NCBI GenBank assembly: GCA_043777795.1
Contig: JAYWHJ010000303.1
Location: forward strand, 1 to 18,925
DNA from: JAAFIP01 sp043777795
GTDB taxonomy: Bacteria; Pseudomonadota; Gammaproteobacteria; Burkholderiales; Burkholderiaceae_C
Direction: 5' to 3'
Length of the DNA stretch: 18,925 bases
Made by a program: the position numbers and the translations under genes. Below are positions 6,548 to 14,123 of this stretch, one piece after another. Each line of letters opens with the position of its first letter. The stretch's first letter is position 1. The notes below the pieces were generated by a model that saw only the letters and a list, made by a program, of their open reading frames with translations, did not search any database and was not told where the DNA came from.

Positions 6548-7624
6548 TTAATGCGGGAAAGGCCAGATACGCAGCTTTTGCTTGGCTACGCTCCACAGCT
6601 TGGCCAAGCCATGCGGCTCGACAATCAAGAACCAGACAATCAGCGCACCAAAAATCATAAATTCCGCATGCGCCACACCCGCAGTCGATATAGTGATGCC
6701 CACTACGCTGCCCAACGCGGGCAGAAACTGGTTTAAAAAGATGGGCAAAATCACAATAAACGCAGCGCCAAAAAAGCTGCCCATGATCGAACCCATGCCG
6801 CCAATAATCACCATAAACAAAAGCTGAAACGAACGGTCTACCGAGAATGCGGCTGGCTCCCATGAACCCAGGTGCACAAAGCCCCACAGGCCGCCCGCTA
6901 CACCAATAATGAAGCTGCTGACCGCAAAGGCCGAGAGCTTGGCATACATCGGACGAATACCAATCACCGCCGCCGCCACGTCCATGTCTCGAATGGCCAT
7001 CCACTCGCGGCCAATTGCGCCGCGCACCAGGTTTTTGGCCAGCAGTGCAAACACCACCACAAAGCCCAAGCAAAACAGGTATTTGTCCAACGGGGTGTCA
7101 ATTGTCCAGCCGAACACCTGCAGGTTGGACACCGACACCGAGCCGGACGCGGTATTGTTGGTAAACCATTTCACCCGCAAAAACGCCCAGTCACAAAAGA
7201 ACTGCGCTGCCAGCGTGGCAATGGCCAAATACAGCCCGCGTACCCGCAAACTGGGGATGCCAAAAAACATGCCTACCAAGGTGGCAAAAAATCCACCCAT
7301 CAAGAGCGCGGCAATCACCGGCATACCGTCGATGCGCACATAAAAGTTATAGGCTGCATAGGCACCCACAGCCATGAAAGCCCCTGAGCCCAGCGAGATT
7401 TGCCCACAGTAGCCCACCAAGATATTCACGCCAATGGCAGCTAAAGCGAAGATCAGGAAGGGGATGAAAATGGCTTTGAAAACATATTCTGATGCCATCA
7501 TGGGCACCAAGATGAACGCCACAGCCAGTATCAACGCCATCGCAATACGGTCTTGCGTGATGGGCAGGATTTGCTGGTCAGAGCGGTAGCTGGTTTTAAA
7601 CTGACCGTTTTCGCGGTAAAACAT
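6548..7624 (-). CDS. livM: branched-chain-type ABC transporter permease, LivM-like
   Basis: 358 aa inner-membrane permease with many hydrophobic segments. The family blocks are NILVGYCGQISLGSGAFMAV (residues about 65-84), GIPSLRVRGLYLAIATLA and the cytoplasmic coupling-loop region GREWMAIRDMDVAAAVIGIR followed by AKLSAFAVSSFIIGVAGGLW. ATG 7624 has AGGA at a 7-nt spacing. The C-terminus ends in a basic tail (KLWSVAKQKLRIWPFPH). It forms the translocation pore together with LivH. About 108 nt separate it from the binding-protein gene, with a weak 7-bp inverted repeat (GTGTTTG 6512-6518 / CAAACAC 6527-6533). Confidence 0.95.
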   Translation of the reverse strand: MFYRENGQFKTSYRSDQQILPITQDRIAMALILAVAFILVPMMASEYVFKAIFIPFLIFALAAIGVNILVGYCGQISLGSGAFMAVGAYAAYNFYVRIDGMPVIAALLMGGFFATLVGMFFGIPSLRVRGLYLAIATLAAQFFCDWAFLRVKWFTNNTASGSVSVSNLQVFGWTIDTPLDKYLFCLGFVVVFALLAKNLVRGAIGREWMAIRDMDVAAAVIGIRPMYAKLSAFAVSSFIIGVAGGLWGFVHLGSWEPAAFSVDRSFQLLFMVIIGGMGSIMGSFFGAAFIVILPIFLNQFLPALGSVVGITISTAGVAHAEFMIFGALIVWFLIVEPHGLAKLWSVAKQKLRIWPFPH

Positions 7625-7710
7625 TGTTATTCCTAAATTTCAATCAGAGGCTATTCAGTAGGGGATAGAGCAAATCTGCTGCGCAAATCTTGGTCTTTCC
7701 TGCAAGGTTC

Positions 7711-8640
7711 TCAGACGCGGTCAATAATCTTCTCGCCAAACAAACCCTGCGGTCTGAACAGCAAAAACACCAGCGCCAATACATACGCAAACCAAATCTC
7801 AATACCGCCGCCCACCAAGGGGCCGAGGTACACCTCAGACAGTTTTTCGCCTACGCCGATGATCAAGCCGCCGATGATGGCCCCCGGCACGGAGGTCAGG
7901 CCACCCAAGATCACTACCGGCAGTGCGCGCAGCGCCACCGTGGCCAGCGAGAACTGCACGCCCAGCTTGCTGCCCCAAATCATGCCGGCCACCAAAGCCA
8001 CCACACCGGCTACGCACCAGACGATGACCCAAATGCGGTTAAGCGGAATACCAATCGACTGCGCGGCTTGATGGTCGTCAGCCACCGCACGCAGAGCGCG
8101 GCCAGTGGTGGTTTTCTGGAAAAACACCGAGAGCAGGGCGACCAACGTGGCGGCAATGGCCGCAGCGATCAGGTCTTCTTTGTTGATCAAAATGCCGCCA
8201 GGGAACATGCTCTCCAGCGCCATGATCGGCTCTTTGGGCATGCCAATGTCGATCTTGTAAATGTCGCTGCCGAAAATGGTTTGACCCAGACCGTCCAAAA
8301 AGTAGCTGATACCCAAGGTGGCCATCAAGAGCGTAGCGCCCTCTTGGTTCACCAGGTGGCGTAGCACCAGTCGCTCAATAATCCAAGCCACTACAAACAT
8401 CACCACGGCGGCAATCAAAAATGCAGCGATATTCGCCATCACTTTGTTTTCGATACCCGTCCACTGCGGAATCCACTCGGCAAAGCGCGCCATCGCCAGA
8501 GCGGCAAACAGCACCATCGCCCCTTGGGCAAAGTTAAATACGCCAGAGGCTTTGAAGATCAGCACAAAGCCCAGCGCGACCAGTGAATACAGCATGCCTG
8601 CCATCAGGCCGCCGAGTAGTGTTTCTAAGAAAAATCCCAT
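7711..8640 (-). CDS. livH: branched-chain-type ABC transporter permease, LivH-like
   Basis: 309 aa, hydrophobic throughout, normal length for LivH. Diagnostic blocks are GLMAGMLYSLVALGFVLIFK and ASGVFNFAQGAMVLFAALAM at the N-terminus. TTGRALRAVADDHQAAQSIG is the coupling loop, and VILGGLTSVPGAIIGGLIIG lies near residue 240. ATG 8640 is only 9 nt after the livG stop codon, with AAGAGG as ribosome binding site, so livG and livH are translationally close. It is the inner-membrane partner of LivM. Confidence 0.95.
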   Translation of the reverse strand: MGFFLETLLGGLMAGMLYSLVALGFVLIFKASGVFNFAQGAMVLFAALAMARFAEWIPQWTGIENKVMANIAAFLIAAVVMFVVAWIIERLVLRHLVNQEGATLLMATLGISYFLDGLGQTIFGSDIYKIDIGMPKEPIMALESMFPGGILINKEDLIAAAIAATLVALLSVFFQKTTTGRALRAVADDHQAAQSIGIPLNRIWVIVWCVAGVVALVAGMIWGSKLGVQFSLATVALRALPVVILGGLTSVPGAIIGGLIIGVGEKLSEVYLGPLVGGGIEIWFAYVLALVFLLFRPQGLFGEKIIDRV

Positions 8641-8649
8641 GCTTGCCTC

Positions 8650-9432
8650 TTAATGCGATGTGCCTAAATAGGCTTTGATAACTTCGGGGTTGTTGCGCAC
8701 CTCTTGCGGTGTGCCATCGCCAATGATCTTGCCGTAGTCCAGTACCACCACGCGGTCAGAGATGTCCATTACCACGCTCATGTCGTGCTCGATCAACACC
8801 ACGGTGGTACCAAACTCGTCGTTCACGTCCAGTACAAAGCGGCACATGTCCTGCTTTTCTTCCAGGTTCATACCGGCCATCGGCTCGTCCAGCAGCAGTA
8901 CCTGCGGCTCCATGGCCAGTGCACGGCCCAGGTCAACGCGCTTTTGCAGGCCATAGGGCAGCTGGCCTACAGGCGTTTTGCGAAACGGCTGAATCTCTAA
9001 AAAGTCGATGATCTGCTCGACGTATTCGCGGTGTTTGATCTCCTCGCGCTCGGCTGGACCAATGCGCAGGGCTTGCAGGAAGAGGTTGCTTTTGATCTTG
9101 AGGTTGCGCCCGGACATGATGTTGTCCAGCACGCTCATGCCCTTGAAGAGCGCCAGGTTTTGGAAGGTGCGCGCCACACCCATCACCGCCACCTCGTGGC
9201 TGTTCATGTGCTTGAAGGTTTTGCCTTTGAACGCAATGCTGCCTTCTTGCGGCTGGTACACACCGTTGATGCAGTTCAGCATCGACGACTTGCCCGCACC
9301 GTTAGGCCCAATGATGGCGCGAATCTCATGCTCGCGCACATTGAAGCTGATGTCCGTCAACGCTTTGACACCGCCAAAACGCAGGGAAATATTTTTGACG
9401 TCCAGGATGACGTCGCCTATCTTTTTAGTCAT
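8650..9432 (-). CDS. livG: branched-chain-type ABC transporter ATPase, LivG-like
   Basis: 260 aa. Walker A is GPNGAGKSS (about residue 42). The signature motif is degenerate: LPYGLQKRVDLGRALA, with YGLQ where most ABC proteins have SGGQ, a variant common in LivG-like proteins. Walker B is VLLLDEPMAGM and the H-loop is VVLIEHDMSVVM. The helical region AREIxxR..A typical of LivG is replaced by AEREEIKHREYVEQIIDFLE. The start codon overlaps the stop codon of the upstream acyl-CoA synthetase (ATGA at 9429-9432), so the two are translationally coupled. This links substrate activation and transport in one unit. Confidence 0.95.
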   Translation of the reverse strand: MTKKIGDVILDVKNISLRFGGVKALTDISFNVREHEIRAIIGPNGAGKSSMLNCINGVYQPQEGSIAFKGKTFKHMNSHEVAVMGVARTFQNLALFKGMSVLDNIMSGRNLKIKSNLFLQALRIGPAEREEIKHREYVEQIIDFLEIQPFRKTPVGQLPYGLQKRVDLGRALAMEPQVLLLDEPMAGMNLEEKQDMCRFVLDVNDEFGTTVVLIEHDMSVVMDISDRVVVLDYGKIIGDGTPQEVRNNPEVIKAYLGTSH

Positions 9433-11372
9433 GCTGCCGCCTTCACCGGGGTAAATGTCTTCGCATCCGATATCTTTAAAGTAGCCGACACCTTACCGCT
9501 GCGGCCGTCTTCAAACTTGACCACCGTTTCAATAAACTGCGAGGTCGCGCCGTTGTACAACCCGTCGATCAGAGGCTGGTACTTCTCGGCAATAAAGCCA
9601 CGGCGGACCTTGTTGGTGCGGGTGAGTTCGCCGTCATCGGCGTCCAGCTCTTTGTGTAGTACGAGAAAGCGGCTGATCTGGCTGCCCGCCAGCATGCTGT
9701 CGCGGCTCAAATCGGCGTTGACGGATTCCACGCACTCTTTGATCAGCTGGTACACCTCGGCTTTTTGTGCCAGGTCGGTATAGCCTGCGTAGGGCAGGTT
9801 GCGCCGCTCCGACCAGTTGCCTACGGCATCGAAATCAATGTTCAGCATCACCGCCACGCGGTCACGGCCGTCGCCATAGGCTACGGCTTCTTTGATGTGC
9901 GGGAAGAATTTGAGCTTGTTCTCTACATACTTGGGCGCAAACATCGCGCCGTCGTTGGTACCACCGGCGATGCGGCCCACGTCTTTCACGCGGTCGATAA
10001 TTTTCAGGTGACCTTGTGCGTCGATAAAACCTGCGTCGCTGGTGTGGTACCAGCCGTCCGCGGTTTTGACCTCAGCAGTAGCAGCAGGATTTTTGTAGTA
10101 TTCCTTGAGCAGGCCAGGGCTCTTGACCATGATCTCGCCGTTCTCGGCCAGTTTGATTTCTACGCCATCAATCGGTATGCCCACGGTGTCGGCGCGCGCG
10201 GCATTGTCGGGCTGCAGACACACAAACACGGCGGTTTCGGTAGAGCCGTAGAGCTGCTTGAGGTTAATGCCAATCGAGCGGTAGAAGGTGAACAAATCCG
10301 GGCCAATCGCCTCGCCTGCGGTGTAGGCCACGCGCACGCGGCTCATGCCTAAGTTGTTACGCAGCGGGCCATACACGCACAGGTTGCCCAGCGCGTACAT
10401 GATCGAATCGCCCAAGCCCACGCTTTCACCGTTCATCTTGGCCGGGCCTACGCGCTTGGCCACTTCCATAAACTTTTTGAACATCGCGCGCTTGATGCTG
10501 CCTGCGTCTTCCATGCGGATCATCACGCTGGTAAGCAGGCCTTCAAACACGCGCGGTGGCGCAAAGTAGTAGGTGGGGCCGACTTCTTTCAGGTCGATGG
10601 TGATGGTGGCCGCACTCTCGGGGCAGTTGACCACATAGCCGCAAGCCAGCCACTGCGCATAGCTGAAAATGTTTTGCCCAATCCATGCCAGCGGCATGTA
10701 GGCCAGCACTTCTTCGGCGCTGGTGAGCTTGTCAAACTTGGCGCCAGCCATGGCGCGGTCTAGCAAGGTATGGTGGGTGTGCACCACGCCCTTGGGATTG
10801 CCGGTGGTGCCGCTGGTAAAAAACATCGCGCCCACATCATCGGGTTTGACCTTGGCCACTTCCGCTTTGTAAAAACCCGGATTGGCCGCAGCAAACGCGG
10901 CGCCGCTTTGCAGCAAGGTGTCGATAGCGCCTAAGCCGGGCTCATCGTAATTGCGCAGGCCACGCGGGTTGTCGTAGTAAATGTGGGAGATTTGCGGGCA
11001 CTTCTCGCGTATCTCTACCAGCTTGTCCACTTGCTCCTGGTCTTCTACCACGGCAAAGCGCACATCGGCGTTGTTGATGGGGAACACACACTCAGCGCCC
11101 GCCGCGTCTTGGTACAGGGGCACGGGTATCGCGCCCAGCGACTGCGCCGCCAGCATGGTGGCATACAGGCGCGGGCGGTTCGAGCCTATCACCACCATAT
11201 GCTCACCGCGCTGCAAACCGGCTTGGTGCATGCCGCAGGCCAGGTGCTCGGCCATGGTGGCCAGTTGCTGCCATGTGGTGGTTTGCCAAATGCCGTATTC
11301 CTTCTCGCGCATGGCAGGGGCTGCGGGCCGTTCGCTCGCATGCTTCAAAAGTAATTGGGGGAATGTGGTCAT
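9429..11372 (-). CDS. long-chain-type acyl-CoA synthetase (AMP-forming)
   Basis: 647 aa, first gene of the operon. Adenylate-forming motifs in order: A3 P-loop TSGTTGNPKG at residues 186-195, A5 LYGSTET at 374-380, A7 GWYHTSDAG at 440-448, and A8 IIDRVKDVGRIAGGTNDG at about 458-474. The length and the FAPKYVENKLKFFPHIKEAV block resemble eukaryote-like long-chain (FAA/ACSBG-like) synthetases more than short FadD. It is expected in the cytoplasm or at the inner face of the membrane, making an acyl-CoA from an imported carboxylic acid, ATP and CoA. AAGAGG lies 11 nt before ATG 11372. Linkage to the transporter genes by an overlapping stop/start argues that its substrate is the transported acid; chain or ring type is not readable from sequence. 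Confidence 0.92.
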   Translation of the reverse strand: MTTFPQLLLKHASERPAAPAMREKEYGIWQTTTWQQLATMAEHLACGMHQAGLQRGEHMVVIGSNRPRLYATMLAAQSLGAIPVPLYQDAAGAECVFPINNADVRFAVVEDQEQVDKLVEIREKCPQISHIYYDNPRGLRNYDEPGLGAIDTLLQSGAAFAAANPGFYKAEVAKVKPDDVGAMFFTSGTTGNPKGVVHTHHTLLDRAMAGAKFDKLTSAEEVLAYMPLAWIGQNIFSYAQWLACGYVVNCPESAATITIDLKEVGPTYYFAPPRVFEGLLTSVMIRMEDAGSIKRAMFKKFMEVAKRVGPAKMNGESVGLGDSIMYALGNLCVYGPLRNNLGMSRVRVAYTAGEAIGPDLFTFYRSIGINLKQLYGSTETAVFVCLQPDNAARADTVGIPIDGVEIKLAENGEIMVKSPGLLKEYYKNPAATAEVKTADGWYHTSDAGFIDAQGHLKIIDRVKDVGRIAGGTNDGAMFAPKYVENKLKFFPHIKEAVAYGDGRDRVAVMLNIDFDAVGNWSERRNLPYAGYTDLAQKAEVYQLIKECVESVNADLSRDSMLAGSQISRFLVLHKELDADDGELTRTNKVRRGFIAEKYQPLIDGLYNGATSQFIETVVKFEDGRSGKVSATLKISDAKTFTPVKAAA

Positions 11373-11421
11373 AGCTTTATTTGCCTCTTCCCCCGACTGT
11401 ATGCTTCACTTTGACGTTATG

Positions 11422-11439
11422 ATGTCTGTTAGACGACAT
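11422..11439. promoter_or_regulatory. palindrome ATGTC-N8-GACAT, possible operator
   Basis: Perfect 5-bp arms with an 8-nt spacer in the 134-bp gap between the divergent operon and the Crp/Fnr gene. It lies 50 nt from the synthetase start. The symmetry and size suit a dimeric regulator, the neighbouring Crp/Fnr protein being the obvious candidate. Confidence 0.5.
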
Positions 11440-11452
11440 TTATGGGTTTGCC

Positions 11453-11472
11453 CTAGGGAGTGTTTACCCTAG
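11453..11472. promoter_or_regulatory. palindrome CTAGGG-N8-CCCTAG, possible operator
   Basis: Perfect 6-bp arms with an 8-nt spacer, the same spacer as the palindrome 13 nt to its left. It is 35 nt upstream of the Crp/Fnr start codon. A regulator bound here could affect both divergent transcripts. Confidence 0.5.
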
Positions 11473-11506
11473 TTTTTGTCGCCCTGGCACCTATCATTGA
11501 CTTTAT

Positions 11507-12229
11507 ATGACAAAACATGCCCCTGTGGAGCTCAGTTTGCACCAGCGCCGCCGCGCGCCCACCACGCTAGAGTTGCAAGCCATACCCTGGCTGGGCTTGC
11601 TCAGCGCGCAAGAGCACCTGCGCGCCTGCGCTGCGTTGCAGGTGGGCGACGCGGGCTCGGGCGACTATGTGTGCCGTTTTGGCAAGCCCGTCACCTACTG
11701 GTTTGGCCTGATCGACGGGCTGTTGAAGATGAGCAACGAGACCGCCGACGGTCGCAACATCACCCTCATTGGCGTGCCGCCCGGCGGCTGGTTTGGCGAG
11801 GGCACGGTATTGAAGCAAGAAAACTACCGCTACAACATCCAGGCCCTGCGTCCTAGCGTGGTGGCCGGCATTCCGGTAGAAACCTTCCACTGGCTGCTAG
11901 ACCACAGCATCGGTTTTAACCGCTACGTGATGAACCAGCTGAACGAACGCCTGGGCCAGTTCATCGCCGCCCGCGAGAGCGACCGCAACCCCAACCCCGA
12001 CGCCCGGGTAGCCTCCAGCTTGGCCGCCCTCTTTAACCCAGTGCTCCACCCCCGTATGGGCGATGTGCTGCGCATCACGCAGCAGGAGCTTGCCTATCTG
12101 GTGGGACTGTCCCGCCAGCGCGTGAATGAAGCACTGAGCACCTTGCAAGCGCGCGGCCTGGTGCGGCTGGAGTACGGCGGACTGAAGGTGCTGGATATTG
12201 CGGCGCTGCGCACCGCGGTGTTTGATTGA
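11507..12229 (+). CDS. Crp/Fnr-family transcriptional regulator
   Basis: 240 aa. The N-terminal half is a cyclic-nucleotide-binding-like beta-roll (about residues 25-130), with PPGGWFGEGTVLKQENYRYN matching the phosphate-binding cassette position but lacking the GE-x-RS/RT residues that bind cAMP in CRP. There are only two Cys in the N-terminal part (41, 56), so an Fnr-type iron-sulfur cluster is unlikely. The C-terminal winged helix-turn-helix is ITQQELAYLVGLSRQRVNEA (190-209), continuing as LSTLQARGLVRLEYGGLKVL. It is divergent from the acyl-CoA synthetase/Liv operon across 134 bp, so it is the likely local regulator of that operon; the effector could be the substrate or its CoA ester (inference). 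Confidence 0.92.
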   Translation: MTKHAPVELSLHQRRRAPTTLELQAIPWLGLLSAQEHLRACAALQVGDAGSGDYVCRFGKPVTYWFGLIDGLLKMSNETADGRNITLIGVPPGGWFGEGTVLKQENYRYNIQALRPSVVAGIPVETFHWLLDHSIGFNRYVMNQLNERLGQFIAARESDRNPNPDARVASSLAALFNPVLHPRMGDVLRITQQELAYLVGLSRQRVNEALSTLQARGLVRLEYGGLKVLDIAALRTAVFD

Positions 12230-12240
12230 GTTTATTATGC

Positions 12241-12293
12241 TTTTAGCTCTCTAGGCCAAAAGAAAGCTGCGGGAGCAGCTATGAAATAAGAAG
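12241..12293 (-). repeat. dispersed repeat, copy 4
   Basis: Reverse orientation of the family. The minus strand reads ATTTCATAGCTGCTCCCGCA, then CTTTCTTTTGGCCTAGAGAG, closely matching copy 3. It lies 11 nt after the Crp/Fnr stop codon, between two convergent genes. Confidence 0.8.
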
Positions 12294-12335
12294 CAAGGAA
12301 ATTTATCCTTGGTGCAGCCCGCCTGATTGCTCAGC

Positions 12336-12692
12336 CTATTCTCCCGTCACCACCCCATCCCGCGCCAGCGACTCATGGTTGCGGTGGTTGCGTAGGCGCC
12401 CCAAGGTTTTGTCCAGCGCATGCTTGAGTTTCTCGCAGGCACCGCGAAAGGCCGCGTCTTGCGTGGGGGCGTGATGGCTGACAGCGACGGGTTGGTGGTG
12501 GGCCAGGCGCGCCTCCAAGGTGCAGCGGGTGTCGCCGCCGGCTTTGCTAGCCGACTCGTTACTCAGGTGTACCTCTATGCGGGTCAGCTCGCCTGTGAAG
12601 TGGGTCAGCGTGTCTTTGAGTTCGCCCTCGGCCCAGCGGGCCAGGGCCTCGGTGTTGTCGATGCCGTTGCTGGTGTGGACTTGGATTTGCAT
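12336..12692 (-). CDS. HPF/RaiA-family ribosome-associated protein
   Basis: 118 aa from ATG 12692. The longer frame from 12776 would add 28 residues that do not look like part of the family. It starts MQIQVHTSNGIDNTEALARW and continues LTHFTGELTRIEVHLSNESA, then DTRCTLEARLAHHQPVAVSH and AFRGACEKLKHALDKTLGRL. This is the beta-alpha-beta-beta-beta-alpha layout of short hibernation-promoting factors, which bind the 30S subunit in stationary phase or under stress. There is no C-terminal dimerisation domain of the long HPF type. The start has only a weak ribosome binding site (AGAGA). Repeat copy 5 lies about 90 nt upstream. Confidence 0.82.
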   Translation of the reverse strand: MQIQVHTSNGIDNTEALARWAEGELKDTLTHFTGELTRIEVHLSNESASKAGGDTRCTLEARLAHHQPVAVSHHAPTQDAAFRGACEKLKHALDKTLGRLRNHRNHESLARDGVVTGE

Positions 12693-12780
12693 AGTGGGGT
12701 CTCTAGTGTGGTACGCCACACTAGCATAGCAGGCTGCGCGCACGGTGTGCGTGATAGTTTGTATATGCATTGACACAATA

Positions 12781-12833
12781 GTGCTATTTATTAAATAGCT
12801 GTTCCCGCAATATTTTAAGAGGCTGCAGTGCCA
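12781..12833 (+). repeat. dispersed repeat, copy 5
   Basis: GCTATTTA-T-TAAATAGC inverted repeat (12783-12799), then TGTTCCCGCAATATTTTAAG and GAGGCTGC. It lies upstream of the HPF-like gene and directly beyond the 3' end of the truncated PhyH-like fragment. Confidence 0.85.
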
Positions 12834-12854
12834 TAAGCATCTGAAAATCGCCTC

Positions 12855-12986
12855 TCAAACCGGCCACTGGTCGGGTGGCTTTACGCCGGCATCAAACACA
12901 GCGCGAAGATGGTTCAGCCATTTGGCCGGAATCGCCGCGTCGAGCGCTCTGTAGCCGTCGTGGTGGAGTCGTTCGGGGGCAGTCAT
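12855..12986 (-). pseudogene. 43-codon remnant resembling the N-terminus of a PhyH-type dioxygenase
   Basis: ATG at 12986 opens MTAPERLHHDGYRALDAAIP followed by AKWLNHLRAVFDAGVKPPDQ WPV and a TGA at 12855-12857. The pattern RL-x-x-DGY-x-x-L-x-x-AIP-x-x-WL-x-x-LR-x-x-F resembles, from memory, the N-terminus of phytanoyl-CoA dioxygenase-like proteins of Burkholderiales, which are normally 250-300 aa. The metal-binding HxD...H part is missing. The sequence beyond the stop codon soon becomes repeat copy 5. It is probably a truncated gene rather than a functional small protein. The family match is recollection, not a search result. Confidence 0.45.
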
Positions 12987-13114
12987 GGTTCTCGCGGGGA
13001 GGGGGCTTCCTAAAATGGGGTGCGCTTGCGCTGTATCTTAGACGCAAGAGAAGTGCTGACCGTCGCAGCGCAGGGTATGCTTCACTGGACTTATCCATTT
13101 TGGTAGAGAAATTT

Positions 13115-13162
13115 GGCCCTGGCGCAATAAAATATTGCGGGAGTAGCTATCTAATTTATAGC
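13115..13162 (-). repeat. dispersed repeat, copy 6
   Basis: Reverse orientation: TGGCGCAATAAAATATTGCG, then GGAGTAGCTATCTAATTTAT. It lies 24 nt upstream of the pseudouridine synthase start. The surrounding 12987-13185 holds no gene that I can support, only this repeat. Confidence 0.85.
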
Positions 13163-13185
13163 GCAGAATAAGCCGACGTGGTAAA

Positions 13186-14010
13186 ATGATATCCATGACT
13201 GAACCCGTAAGACTGAACAAACGCATGGCCGAGCTGGCGCTGTGCTCGCGCCGCGAGGCGGACGACTGGATAGAGCGTGGCTGGGTGCGCGTGAACGGCG
13301 CGCCCGCCGTGATGGGCGTGAAGGTGCTGCCCAGCGACAAAATTGAGGTGGACAAGCGCGCCACTGGCGCGCAGGCTCAGCAGGTGACGGTGCTGCTGCA
13401 TAAACCCATTGGCTATGTGAGTGGCCAGGCCGAGGACGGGTATGAACCGGCCATCGTGCTGGTGAACCCACGTTTTCACTGGATTGGCGACCAGACGAAA
13501 ATTCATTTCCAAGGCAGCCATTTGAAAAGCTTGGCCCCTTCAGGCCGCTTGGACATTGACTCTACCGGTTTGCTGGTGCTTACACAGGACGGCCGGGTGG
13601 CACGCCAGCTGATAGGCGAAGACTCGGATATGGAGAAGGAATACCTGGTGCGGGTGAGCTACCAGGTAGCGCCCCAGCGCGTCACTGAGATGCCGGGTGC
13701 GGCCACCCATGGCAGGCAAGAGCCCATCTCGCAAGACGTGCGCAGCGTGTTCCCGCCCGCCATGTTGGCGCGCCTGCGCCACGGGCTGTCGCTGGACGGC
13801 CAGGCACTGCGCCCCGCGCTGGTGGACTGGCAAAACCCCGAGCAACTGCGCTTTGTGCTCAAAGAAGGCAAAAAGCGCCAGATCCGCCGCATGTGCGAGA
13901 TGGTGGGCCTGCATGTGACGGGCCTTAAGCGCGTGCGCATCGGCAACGTGGCGCTGGGCCAGCTGCCCGTGGGCCAGTGGCGCTATTTGGCGGCGAACGA
14001 GCGGTTTTAA
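13186..14010 (+). CDS. RNA pseudouridine synthase, RsuA/RluB/E/F family (RluF-like)
   Basis: 274 aa, or 271 if the in-frame ATG at 13195 is used; neither start has a strong ribosome binding site. An N-terminal S4 RNA-binding domain covers about residues 8-55 (RLNKRMAELALCSRREADDW, VRVNGAPAVMGVKVLPSDKI). The catalytic motif is GRLDIDSTGLLVLT, with the nucleophilic aspartate at 123. DMEKEYLVRV and EGKKRQIRRMCEMVGLHVTG are the family's C-terminal blocks. The sequence resembles E. coli RluF (U2604 of 23S rRNA) in the KEYLV and RQIRRMCE regions, but the exact target site is inferred. An insertion of about 20 residues precedes the catalytic motif (VNPRFHWIGDQTKIHFQGSH). Confidence 0.9.
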   Translation: MISMTEPVRLNKRMAELALCSRREADDWIERGWVRVNGAPAVMGVKVLPSDKIEVDKRATGAQAQQVTVLLHKPIGYVSGQAEDGYEPAIVLVNPRFHWIGDQTKIHFQGSHLKSLAPSGRLDIDSTGLLVLTQDGRVARQLIGEDSDMEKEYLVRVSYQVAPQRVTEMPGAATHGRQEPISQDVRSVFPPAMLARLRHGLSLDGQALRPALVDWQNPEQLRFVLKEGKKRQIRRMCEMVGLHVTGLKRVRIGNVALGQLPVGQWRYLAANERF

Positions 14011-14058
14011 CAATACCGCAATAGCTTTTGGAGCCCCCCCTACCTGGGTAAAATACAC

Positions 14059-14085
14059 CTTGAACCTGCGCTAAACGCCCCAATG
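14059..14085 (+). promoter_or_regulatory. sigma-32 heat-shock promoter of htpG
   Basis: CTTGAA (14059-14064), a 13-nt spacer, then CCCCAATG (14078-14085), matching the sigma-32 consensus CTTGAA-N13-15-CCCCATnT closely. It lies about 40 nt upstream of the htpG ATG, with transcription expected to start near 14092. Confidence 0.85.
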
Positions 14086-14096
14086 TATGGGGCGTT
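14074..14096 (+). terminator. hairpin overlapping the htpG promoter; possible terminator of the upstream gene
   Basis: Perfect 8-bp inverted repeat AACGCCCC / GGGGCGTT with a 7-nt loop, followed by GTTATTTG. It could terminate the pseudouridine synthase transcript, but the T-tract is poor. The left arm contains the sigma-32 -10 element, so it might instead be an operator-like site. Confidence 0.45.
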
Positions 14097-14123
14097 GTTA
14101 TTTGAAAATTTGAACCTACTGCC

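Noticed and set aside
11476..11506. Possible sigma-54 site (CTGGCAC) upstream of the Crp/Fnr gene
   Set aside because: The second element (GC at the correct spacing) is missing.
12875..13171. 98-codon plus-strand ORF in the gap before the pseudouridine synthase
   Set aside because: It runs through a dispersed repeat and overlaps the PhyH-like fragment on the other strand; composition is Arg-rich and no family is recognised.
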